Source of the DNA: Costus lasius
Taxonomy: Eukaryota; Streptophyta; Magnoliopsida; Zingiberales; Costaceae
Length of the DNA: 64,000 bases
Assembly (NCBI GenBank): GCA_027563935.2
Contig: CM050451.1
Location: 101,025,565-101,089,564 of the forward strand
Direction of reading: 5' to 3'
Below the pieces are notes generated by a model. The model saw only the letters and a program-made list of their open reading frames with translations, had not been told where the DNA came from and ran no database searches. Numbering within the stretch: position 1 is the first letter of the stretch; every line of letters starts with the position of its first letter. Below are positions 9,208 to 19,395 of the stretch, in pieces. The translations under genes and the position numbers were made by a program.

Positions 9208-11009
9208 TGATGGGGGGCCAAGCATGCAACATTCAAACAACGCTTTTTTGAAAACATTTGCTATTAAGATATAACTATGAAACCCATTTAAACTAACGCT
9301 TTGAGAAATTAGGTTTGATAATCTTATAATGAAATCCGAAGCTACATTCAGCAACTAATCTTATCATGCACTTCTAGTAAAGCTTATCATGTGATTCTAA
9401 AACCTCAAGTAGACATAGCATGCGGTTCTACAACATTAAAGAAATCTAGCATGCGACTCTACCATAAGAAACTAGGGCTAATCTAAGGGAGGAACTCACC
9501 TTGCACCCTTTGAGAATAGAAAGGGTGTCCTTCCCGTTCTTCACCGGTCCAATGGTGGAATCTCACGAAGTAGGGCCCTATGAGCTTACACACATGTCAT
9601 TGCAGCATCCCACACATGCGTGGGTGAATTTTGAAAATAATATTAAGAGGCCAATACACAAGACAATCAAGGGGGAGGCTAGACTCCAAATTCCCTTGTT
9701 AACATAGTTTAGACTATCTAGGCTTAGGGGGAGAGAAGAGGGGATAGCTTGCTTGTCATCCCATGGCCTTGCGCCTCCTGCAGAAAGCAAACATAAGTGC
9801 AAAGGGGCTGTCCAACAAGTATCAAGAACCACAACAACAATTAACAAGAACAATGACCCAAAGGGGAAGAAGACTTAGCTAAAGTGGGGGTGGCTTGTTC
9901 TCGGCATGGAGTTGATGGCACCTTCTTGAGTCTCGAATGTGTCCAGCTCCTCCTCTTGATTGAAGGCTCTTCAAGGCTTGAGGGAGGAAGTGGCGTGAGC
10001 TCCCATCTTCAAGACAAGCGCATATGGAGGAAGAAGGTGGAAGAACAAGAGGGGTGGATAGACACTCTCGGCAATGGTTGGAAGAGGGGAAGGGGGTTAG
10101 GTGACACACACCATAAGAAGACACACTTCTGAAATTCGAAAATTCATTCAACACTAAGTGATGGCTTTACAAGAATTTACATCATATAGGGGAGTCTCCA
10201 ACGGTTATCTCCCTTCCTAAGTTCAAAAACAAGTCACACAAGTCAAAGATGATGTAGACAACTCAAGGGCTGGTTTCTTCTTCCAAATGGGCGATTGCTT
10301 GGAGGTTGAACTCTGAAGTCTTCAGCAGGTTGGTAAGTTCGAAATCTGAGATGAGAGTGGACTGAAGAGGCTGCTGATGGCTGACATTGCAGGCTGCAAA
10401 TTGGCATGGGCGGCTGGCACTTGAAGGGACTGAAGTTGTTGCAAAGTGCAGGCTGCTCCTTGACTTTGGGGGCTGGCGCATGATGGACTGAAGTGGGCAT
10501 TGTTTCAAGCTGCCCCTTGACTTTGATGGCTGGCGCATGTTGAGCTGAAATAGGTCATTGAGCTGGCTGCTCCTTGACTTGATTAGAGATGAAGGTGAAC
10601 TCCACATGGCTGCCAACTAGGATGGTGGAAGTTGGGGTACTTGTGGTGTTGCTCCATTAGGTTGGGGTGGGCTGATTTCCTCTTGAGTTGGGCTGATGGC
10701 CCATGGCATCTCTTGGAGTTGTCTTGACCTGATTTTGACTTGCATTCCAAGATTGGAGTTGACCTATACTATTACATCAATTTCATGCACTAACCTACTA
10801 TACATAAGTGGCGGATCCTAGGCATGTAACTACATGGTGTAATGGGAGGGTGGATCTAACCTACCATATGATGCACCCTAATCTAAGACAAAATAAGCAA
10901 CAAAAGGGGGTCCTAAGGAAGCCATATCTAATGGCTAGGATAGCCATACCGAGAGGGCTTCTTTCGGACCCGGGTGGACCTCCGAAGGTCCTGCTTTGGT
11001 CCCACATCA
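9208..11009 (-). repeat. 5' LTR of element B
   Basis: An 1802-bp LTR, indistinguishable by eye from 2695-4496. It abuts the primer-binding site at 9204 and ends at the TSD copy 11010-11014. Confidence 0.96.
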
Positions 11010-11014
11010 CATTC
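11010..11014 (+). other. Target-site duplication of element B, right copy (CATTC)
   Basis: Matches 2690-2694. Element A's sequence resumes after it in the same codon frame. Confidence 0.97.
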
Positions 11015-14000
11015 TTTTTGATCCTGGTGCCAATTTATCCTTTGTGTCTGCATGTTTTGCATCATGTCTGCCTGTGTTGCCTAGGATACTTGATTTCTGT
11101 ATTTCTGTTCATACACCTATGGGTGAGGCCGTATCTACAGATATAACATACCCTGACTGTTTGATTAAGGTAGAAGGATATGATTTACCTATTGATTTGA
11201 TTAGTCTTCCTATGAAAGACTATGACATCATTCTGGGCATGGATTGGCTGTCTGCCTATCATGCTACTTTAGATTGTTTTGAAAAGTTAATTACTCTGCA
11301 TCTAAGTGATGGACAGCAACTGGTTATCCAAGGCCGGATTTCAGAACAAGAGCCTTTGGTGATATCTCATCTGCAGGCCAGGAAGCTTTTAGCCCAGGGC
11401 TGCAAGGGGTATCTGGCGCATGTCAAGGTGCAGACTGAGCCTGATTTGGATCTGGCTAAAATTCCTGTGGTAAGAGAGTTTGCTGACGTCTTCTCTGATT
11501 TATCTGGGTTACCACCCAGCAGAGAAGTTGAGTTTGGTATCGAGTTGTTGCCAGGCACAGCACCGATATCTAAAGCTCCTTACAGGATGGCAACTTCAGA
11601 ACTGACAGAGCTGAAGAAGCAACTGGAAGAACTATTAGAGAAGGGGTATATTCGACCCAGTGTTTCTCCATGGGGAGCACCGGTGTTATTTGTGAAGAAG
11701 AAGGATGGTACTTTGCGCATGTGCATCGATTACTGTCAACTCAATCAAGTGACTGTTAAGAATAAGTACCCATTACCCCGTATTGATGATCTCTTTGATC
11801 AGTTGCAGGGTGGTACTGTATTCTCTAAAATTGATCTGAGGTATGGCTATTATCAGATGAAAGTTCAGGAGGAGGATGTACCTAAAACTGCATTCAGGAC
11901 CAGGTATGGGCACTACGAATTTCTTGTTATGCCCTTTGGACTGACAAATGCCCCTGCGGTGTTCATGGATCTGATGAACAGGGTATTTCATGAGCTCCTG
12001 GACAAATGTGTGGTCGTCTTCATTGATGATATTCTGATCTACTCCAAGAATGCGCAAGATCACTCTCAGGATTTGCGCAAGGTGCTGGAGATTCTGAGGC
12101 TGAAGCAGCTGTATGCTAAGGCCAGCAAATGCGAGTTCTGGCTAAATCAGATTGGCTTTCTGGGGCACATTATTTCTGATCAGGGTGTGTCTGTGGATCC
12201 AGTGAAGGTGGAGGCCATTCTTCATTGGGAAGACCAACTTCAGCGACTGAGGTCAGAAGTTTTCTGGGCTTAGCTGGATATTACCGCCGCTTTGTGGAAG
12301 GTTTTTCCAAGCTGGCAGGTCCTCTGACTAAGCTAACTAGAAAAAATTTAAAGTTTGAGTGGTCTGATGATTGTGAGTCTAGTTTTCAGGAACTGAAAAA
12401 GAGACTGACCAGTGCTCCTATCCTCATCATTCCCTGTGATGGAGAGAAGTTCACTGTTTACACTGATGCCTCTGGTAAGGGTCTGGGTGCTGTACTGATG
12501 CAGCAAGGAAAGGTAGTCGCTTATGCTTCAAGGCAACTCAAGGACTATGAAGTAAACTACCCCACTCATGATCTGGAGTTGGCAGCTGTAGTTTTTGCCT
12601 TGAAAATCTGGAGGCACTATCTATTTGGACAGACATTTGAATTGTTTACAGATCACCAGAGCTTGAAGTATATCTTCACTCAGAAAGAGCTGAATATGAG
12701 ACAGAGGTGATGGCTTGAATTGATAAAGGATTATGACTTCACCATCCAATATCAGTCTGGTAAAGCCAATGTGGTGGCTGATGCTCTTAGTCGGTATCCT
12801 GTGACTCAGATAGCTGCACTACGAGTCCAGGAGTGGCGACTATTGCAGGAGTTCAGTGACATGCATCTGAGTGTGACTCCGGGTGAGAGAGGCGGTCTTC
12901 TGGCTTCTCTCAGGGTTCAGTCAGACTTACTGCAGAGACTGAGATCAGGGCAGCAGTCAGATCAGGATATTATACGGTGGAAAGAGAGGTCTGAGCAAGG
13001 CTGGGATGAGAATTTCAGTATGTCGGATGATGGTCTCCTCAGATTCCGTGGAAGGGTCTGTGTCCCTGAGGACCCTGAGTTGAGAAATGACATTCTTAAG
13101 GAAAGTCATTGCACTAAGTATACCGTTCATCCTGGTAGTACCAAGATGTATCAGGATCTGAAAAAGACTTTCTGGTGGCATGGTATGAAGAAGGATGTGC
13201 ATTTGTTTGTGTCCAGATGTTTGACTTGCCAAACCGTGAAGGCTGAGCATCAGAGGCCGGGCGGTTTGATGCAGTCTCTCCCTATTCCTCAGTGGAAGTG
13301 GGAGCATATCAGTATGGACTTTGTGTGTGGACTGCCCAATACCAGAAGGAATCATGATGCCGTATGGGTGATTGTGGACAGACTCACGAAGTCAGCTCAC
13401 TTCTTACCGATCAAAATGACTTGCAGTTTGGATCGGTTAGCAAAACTGTACATCGATGAGATTGTCAGATTACATGGAGTTCCTTTGGACATTGTCTCTG
13501 ATCGTGATCCTCGATTTCTGTCCAAGTTTTGGAAGAAATTACAAGAAGATTTGGGAACTAATCTGAGTTTTAGCACTGCATATCATCCTCAATCTGATGG
13601 TCAGACAGAGAAAACTATTCAGACACTTGAGGATCTTTTGAGATCTTATGTGATTGACTGGTCTGTTGAGTGGGATCTGGACTTATCACTGATAGAGTTC
13701 ACCTACAACAATAGCTTTCACTCTAGCATACAGATGGCTCCGTATGAGGCCCTATATGGGAGGAAATGTAGAACACCTATATGCTGGGAGGAAACTGGGG
13801 ACAGAACAGTGCTAAGGTCTGATGCTGTGCAGGAAGCCACTGAGAAGATCAGAGAAATTCAGAAAAAGATGAAGATTGCTCATGATAGACAGAAGAGTTA
13901 TGCTGATGTGAGGCGGCGTCCTCTTGAGTTTTTGGTGGGAGAGCATGTTTTCCTAAAGGTCTCACCTATGAAAGGGGTGATGAGATTTGGGAAGAAGGGA

Positions 14001-14372
14001 AAATTGAGTCCCAGGTACATCGGTCCCTTTGATATCATTGAGAGGGTTGGACCTGTGGCATACCGACTTGCTTTGCCCCCATCACTGGAACACCTCCATA
14101 ATGTGTTCCATGTTTCTGCACTCAGAAAATATTGTTCTGATCCTTCTCATGTTCTGGAGTTAGAACCTCTCCAGCTTGAAGAGAACATGACTTTTGTGGT
14201 GAAACCTCTCAGAATTGAAGATAGAAAAGAGAAAGTGCTGAGGAATAAGGTTATTCCACTTGTGAAAGTCATCTGGGGAAATCAGTCTGTTGAAGAAGCC
14301 TCTTGGGAGGTTGAAGCAGATATGAGAAAGGAGCATCCTCACCTGTTCAGTGACGGGCTTGGTCAGCTTTAG
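11015..14372 (+). pseudogene. Element A Pol: protease, RT, RNase H, integrase (one frameshift, one nonsense codon)
   Basis: This continues A's gag frame after B. In order: a retropepsin-like site [10 protein letters not shown] right at the junction; RT with FIDDIL near 12018-12035; RNase H with [10 protein letters not shown] near 12458; integrase with an HHCC zinc finger (about 13108-13225); catalytic Asp at 13317, Asp at 13500 and Glu at 13608 (35-residue spacing); and a C-terminal block [17 protein letters not shown] that resembles the chromodomain tail of Tekay-like elements. Compared with D there is a one-base deletion near 12228 (GGGG to GGG) and AGA to TGA at 12708-12710. Open segments are 10996-12273, 12225-12710 and 12720-14372. 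The stop at 14370-14372 looks native because D's ORF ends similarly. Confidence 0.93.
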
Positions 14373-14388
14373 AGGACTAAAGCTCTAT

Positions 14389-14401
14389 AAGGGGGGGAGG
14401 A
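14389..14401 (+). other. Polypurine tract of element A
   Basis: AAGGGGGGGAGGA lies directly before the TG of the 3' LTR. It is the expected primer for plus-strand DNA synthesis. D has the equivalent AAGGAGGGAGGAA. Confidence 0.9.
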
Positions 14402-15019
14402 TGTAACGCCCTTGATTTTCTGAATTATGATTTAAGGTTAGAAATTCAGTTTCTGTATTTTTATCGGTTAAAATTTTGGGATTTTTGCCTAATTGTAGGA
14501 CTTTTTCCTACAGGGCAAAAATAATTATTTTCGTTGGGGCTTCAAACCCTCAACCTTGACTATTTGCTCCTGGAATTCTTCCACCATGGTGGCGCATATT
14601 TCTGTGTTATTGGAGTGGCGCATGGTGGTTAAGCCCAGGTAAGCCCATTAAAGCCGATTTCCACTTAAGTTAATTGGGTTATTGGATCTTGGATCCGTTT
14701 GGGGTGGAAAAAAATAAAAAAAGGGGGAAAATTCGTGAGAGCTCCTCTCCCTCACGATTTTTGGTTTGTTTCTTGCCCTAGCCGCCTGTGTTGTCGCCCC
14801 TCACTGTGCTTGGCGCCTCCTGCAAATTTCTGACGCTGGTGGTGGCAGACTGGTGGTGGACGAACTTTCTGGAGATCCCTGATCCTCTGTTTTGGCGTTT
14901 TCTCTGTGGGCGATTTTTTCTGTGAGTAATTTGATCCTAAGGACTCTAATCCGCTAAATTTTAGATTATCATTCAATTAAAATTCGTTATGGTCGAATTC
15001 AAATAATTATAGGGTTTTA

Positions 15020-15560
15020 AAATCCTGTTCTGCTGAAATCTGCATTCTCTAATCTGACCTTTGTGTACTATAACCCCAATATCTCATGGCCTATAGATCC
15101 AAATCGTATGAAACAAATTTTGTATGAAACTAGACACATTCGGCTTTAATTTGAATATGATATCGACCATATCAGAGCTGTATTCGTATTTCAATCTGTA
15201 TTGCAATCTAGCTGTACAAAATCAGTTTTCTGGAAATCTGGATTTCGACCTTTATGTGTTCGAACCATCATATCTCCCTAGGTATAGCTCGAAATCCTGT
15301 GAAACCAGTTTTATTAGACCGTAGGCTTGAAGAGCTTCATTTTGACTCCCATAACGCCTATTTTCTATTAGTTATTGGATCTGAAATATATGTCGCAATT
15401 CTGATATATGAATCTGTTTTCTTGAAATCTGAAATTCTGACCATCCCATGTTCGAACCCTTATATCTGCTTGCCTACAATTCGAAATCTTGTGAAACCAG
15501 TTTTATTGGAAACTAGATTCAGAGAGCTTCATTTTGAATACAATATTGACTAGCTTTGGT
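15020..15560 (+). repeat. Degenerate ~190-bp repeat in A's 3' LTR
   Basis: Blocks such as TGTTCGAACC, TCGAAATC and GTGAAACCAGTTTTATT recur about 190 bp apart (near 15256 and 15449), with a weaker third copy upstream. Every unit ends in a GAGCTTCATTTTGA-like block. The equivalent part of the 5' LTR lies outside the window. Confidence 0.6.
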
Positions 15561-16387
15561 TCGAAATTGGACCAAAAATATATGTTGTAATCTGACAAGA
15601 TAAATCTGCTATGTTTTGGTTAGACGAATATTCCCTTGTGAGAAAAATTTATCCTGTATGGTTTAATCTCTTAAATTGTGGTCTGTAGTTCTTCTAAAAT
15701 TTATTTGCTTGATGAGAAATTTTAGAGAAAACAAAATTGGGGATTTAACTAAGAACTTAGGAATTTTTGAAAATCATGGTTCGAGCCAATTTTGGGGCTT
15801 TTGTCAATTTTCTTCACAAACGTGTAATTAAAATTATCTGTAGTGGGGGGCTGAAATTAATTACATGAAATTTGTACGTTCTGTTAAGGTTCTGAAAGTG
15901 GCGCCCCTTACAGTAATTTTATAGCTCACGGTTTTAGGAATTTTGAGGAGATTATTTCATGAATAATTTCTATTATGTGTTTAAATGTTTGTTATATGAA
16001 TAATTTCTGTTCTGTATTTAATTGTTTGTTATGTGGATATTTCCTGTTCTGTTTATATGTTGCGAAGTTTCTGAAAACCTTGAATGTGTTAAAACATTTG
16101 TGAGAACATAGAATGGTTTGACATGAATTAAGGTTAGTTGTAAGGAATTCACTCATATAATTTCTGTTCTGTGTTTAAGGACTGGATATTGGGGTGTGTC
16201 ATTTTCTGGTTTGTTAGACTTTGGGCATAATGTAAGAATTAAGTAGTGGTTGATCCTACTTCTCCGTTTCAGTATAATCTGTTCCCTAGTGTAGCACTCT
16301 TCCATGTCCTTACCCTCCTTCTGTGGCGCTGTAATGGTGCTGATAGTCTACTACGACCCTTGAGACACTATTTCTGTTCCGTTATAG

Positions 16388-16691
16388 GTATTGGAGGCCA
16401 GAGTGCCACGTCCTAACAAGACGGGGGCCACCCACTGATACCTCCTCTACCATTCAGTTCTGGGTATTGGAGGCCAGAGTGCCACGTCCTAACAAGACGG
16501 GGGCCACCCACTGATACCTCCTCTACCATTCAGTTCTGGGTATTGGAGGCCAGAGTGCCACGTCCTAACAAGACGGGGGCCACCCACTGATACCTCCTCT
16601 ACCATTCTGTTCTGGGTATTGGAGACCAGAGTGCCACGTCCTGACAAGACGGGGGCCACCCACTGATATCTCCTCTACCATTCTGTTTCTG
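16388..16691 (+). repeat. Four 76-bp tandem repeats in A's 3' LTR
   Basis: Same array as 41-344, offset 16347. The last unit differs in both copies (GAGACC, TCCTGACAAG, GATATC), so divergence of the units predates this insertion. Confidence 0.94.
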
Positions 16692-17706
16692 ATATGCATG
16701 CATTGTCTCGTCCTCGGCAGAGGTGGGGTCAGACCTTCTGTGGTCATCAGGCCTTCTGTGGCCTTTCTGTTTCCGATGTAGACTATCCGTTTGGACTCTG
16801 AAAATTCTGATTTTCTGTCTGTCAGTTCTAATTTCTGTAGTTCTGTTTCGATCTGTATTTAGATGTATTAGGCGGTGTGGTTAGTTGGTATGGGTTGGTA
16901 TATTCATATCCTACCTGCTTGAATCCTATTGTTACAAGTATCTGTATTTGATTGTGTTTTGTTTCTGATATGAGTGTGCATGTTAAGCTGATTTATTTTA
17001 TCTGTTAAATAAAAGAATTTCAACTTAAGCATGATATTTTTGATGTGTACTATGGATGACTTTTAGTGTCTTTTACTCACTGAGCTTTTTAGCTCACCTC
17101 TGTTGTTTAAATGTTTTCAGGTGAGACATCAAGACAGTAACCGCTACAGCTAATTGTTATGATGCTAATGTTTGATGTAATTTCTAAGAATTTTCTTCTA
17201 AAAATTTATCAGGCCTGCGTGCCTAATTTGTTATGACTTATGTGACACGTTTTATCTCCTGAGGGCTTATGCCTGTTTTCAGGATATTATAATATAGTTG
17301 TCTCGTTTAAATTATTGGATACGAGTCTTGGATTCTTTTAGTGAATTGGTTCTTATTTTGAAATGTCCGATTTGAGATGTGTAACTGAATTTGTGTTGTT
17401 TTAGTATCTGAATAATCAGTTCTGCATATTTCTGAAATTCCACATATGTGTAGTGTGGACATTTGTTGTTGTTACATGTGTGTCTGTGCAGCAGTAGTTT
17501 AGTATACTTGCTGCCGGATTTTTTCTGAACTTCCGGATTTCTATTTCCTAGTAAATCGATCCTACTCAGTTCTGTGCGGTTTTCAGTTCCGTAGTAATGT
17601 CCTTCGATGCCGCTTTTTTCTTGTGTATTAATGGAAGAGTAAAAATTTTTTTTTAGCCCCGTATTTTACTTGTATGCGTGTGGGGTGTGTTCTGAGGGAT
17701 GTTACA

Positions 17707-17748
17707 GTCCTTCCAGACCTTCTTGGGGCAGGTTTGGCCCCTCCATCA
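17707..17748 (-). repeat. Remnant of element C's 3' LTR (42 bp)
   Basis: Matches 34862-34903 with one difference (AGGTTTGG against AGGGTTGG). It is cut by the end of A at 17706. GTCCT at its left edge is A's expected TSD. Confidence 0.9.
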
Positions 17749-19395
17749 TTTCTCCCCGGGTGGGAAGAATTCTCCTCTGGAGAATTATCCTTGTACCCTT
17801 GGAGTAATTCCGGAGCGGCCTGTGCCAACTCTTCTTCGGGAAGCCAAGCCTCCTCACCCGACGTAAGTTTAACACGGTAAAACACTTGTACCTCCTCTGG
17901 GGTGAGTCGGGTCTGATCTTCAAGTATGCTCTGTGGCTCGGGCCTGTCAATCAACTCCTCGATGAGCACCGGCTCCTCATAGTGCGTGAGATCCTCCACA
18001 TTGACAGTGGTGGGGATCCCCAAGTCCGGTGGTAGATCCAAGATGTAAGCGTTATCGTTGATCTTTTCTACGATGGTGAATGGTCCGAGTCCCTTGGCGT
18101 CCAACTTGCGGCCAGATCCATGGATGCGCTCCTCCCTGACCCGCAGTATAACCTGTTCACCTACAGCGAATTTCCTTTCTCGGCGTTTTTTGTTAGCACT
18201 CTTGCGATAGGAATTTACAGCATCAAGCATTTGACAATACATTTCATGATGTAAATGGGACATGTGAGTAGCAAAATCTTTAGCAGACATAGAAATATGA
18301 GAGTGCCTAGGTAAAGGAAATAAATCAACAGGTTTTCTGGGCTGGTACCCTAGGTTGGCCTGAAAAGGGGACAATCCCGTGGTTTTGTTGACAACACTAT
18401 TATAGGAGAACTCGGCAATGGGTAATAGCTTATCCCATGTGCCCGGATGTTCTCCTACCAAACTCCTCAAAATGCTCCCTAGTGATCGATTGACCACTTC
18501 GGTTTGCCCATCCGTCTGAGGATGATAGGCCGTGGAGAATTTGAGTTTGGTTCCCAACATAGCCCACAGGGTTTTCCAGAAATGTCCAACAAACCTGGAA
18601 TCCTTATCAGAAACTATAGTCAGAGGGGTACCTCTATGTTTAACAACCTCTTTAAAGAACAGCCTAGCTACATGTGATGCATCTGTGGTTTTGTAGCAAG
18701 GTATAAAGTGTGCCATCTTGGTAAACCTATCCACTACGACAAAAATGGAGTCATGTCTGGAGGGAGTCCTTGGTAAACCTAAGATGAAGTCCATGCTAAG
18801 GTCTTGCCATGGTGCTTGAGGAATAGGTAGGGGTGTGTACAGACCATAGTTATGTTTCTGAGTTTTCCTGGTCTGACAGGTCCTACAATGTCTGACAACC
18901 TTAGCTACATCCCTATAGAGGTTCGGCCAGAAGAACCGTTCCTCCACTAAGGCTTGAGTCTTGTCCCGGCCATGGTGCCTGGCAGACCCTCCTCCGTGGA
19001 TCTCCCAAACAAGGAAGTCTCGGATTGAGGTCTTGGGAATGCACAACTTTGGCCCAAGAAACAGAAACTCATCCCTTAGGGTATAGAGGGGATGACTCAA
19101 AGGGTCTATGCTAAGCTCAGAATAAATGCTTGAAAAATCAGGGCATTCTAGATATTCATGCTTCATGCGATCAAATCCAACTACTTCAACAGATAAAGTT
19201 TGCATAAGTAAAACTACTCTACTCAAAGCATCAGCAACTTTATTTTCAATCCCAGACTTGTGTTTCAGAACAAAAGTATACTGTTGAAGATACTCTACCC
19301 ATTTAGCATGCCTAGCATTTAATTTCTTTTGAGCACTTAGAAAAGATAAAGCTTGGTGATCACTATTTAGAATGAATTCGTTATGTATCAGATAG
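17707..19395 (-). CDS. Element C Pol, C-terminal half: end of RNase H, integrase, chromodomain-like tail
   Basis: This continues the frame of 30379-33091 after D is removed; the RHWRHYL/IHNEF junction matches B. It is open from 19395, not just from the first start-like codon at 19226. It holds the end of RNase H (NSDHQALSFLSAQ...VADALSR); an integrase zinc finger with HGGGSARHHGR and CRTC; the core with DLSMDF, IVSDKDSRF and TDGQTEVVN (DDE preserved); and a chromodomain-like ILEDQTRLTPEEVQVFYRVK segment. The final ~26 residues (Arg/Ser-rich) should be encoded by the 3' LTR. Here the frame instead runs into A's LTR and stops at 17628, so those last residues are not native. Confidence 0.93.
19391..19395 (+). 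other. Target-site duplication of element D, left copy (GATAG)
   Basis: GATAG at 19391-19395 and again at 30379-30383 flank D. Deleting D and one copy restores C's RNase H frame. Confidence 0.97.

Larger units (their letters stand above)
2695..11009 (-). mobile_element. Element B: Ty3/gypsy chromovirus (Galadriel/CRM-like), nearly intact, inserted in A
   Basis: B is a complete LTR element on the minus strand, 8315 bp long. Its 5' LTR is 9208-11009, its primer-binding site is 9191-9204, the polyprotein runs from 9045 to 4415, and its 3' LTR is 2695-4496. The LTRs (1802 bp each) begin TGATG and end CATCA on the plus strand. I see no difference between the two LTRs, so B looks like the youngest insertion here. 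It is flanked by the TSD CATTC. The main defect seen is an inferred one-base shift near 8885 that separates the first Gag codons from the rest. The RNase H, integrase and C-terminal chromodomain-like style recalls Galadriel (Monkey-like) chromoviruses; CRM is the alternative. Confidence 0.96.
1..17706 (+). mobile_element. Element A: Ty3/gypsy (Tekay-like) LTR retrotransposon, 5' LTR cut by window edge, split by element B
   Basis: Element A consists of a partial 5' LTR (1-1359), a tRNA-Met primer-binding site, gag (1503-2694), the inserted element B (2695-11009), pol (11015-14372), a polypurine tract and a full 3' LTR (14402-17706). The 3' LTR begins TGTAAC and ends GTTACA, a perfect 6-bp terminal inverted repeat. 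The visible 1359 bp of 5' LTR align with 16348-17706 without net gaps and with about 7-8 substitutions by eye. A lies in the 3' LTR of element C. GTCCT (17707-17711) follows the 3' LTR, so the other copy of this TSD should lie just left of the missing 5' LTR start. The long LTR, single gag-pol frame and RT/integrase style suggest the Tekay/Del chromovirus lineage; that name is from memory. One frameshift and one nonsense codon make it non-autonomous. Confidence 0.93.
14402..17706 (+). repeat. 3' LTR of element A (3305 bp)
   Basis: Runs TGTAAC...GTTACA. Its last 1359 bp match 1-1359. It holds a degenerate repeat near 15020-15560, the four 76-bp repeats from 16388, and the hairpin series described for the 5' LTR (offset +16347). 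Short ORFs within it have no recognisable product. Confidence 0.96.
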
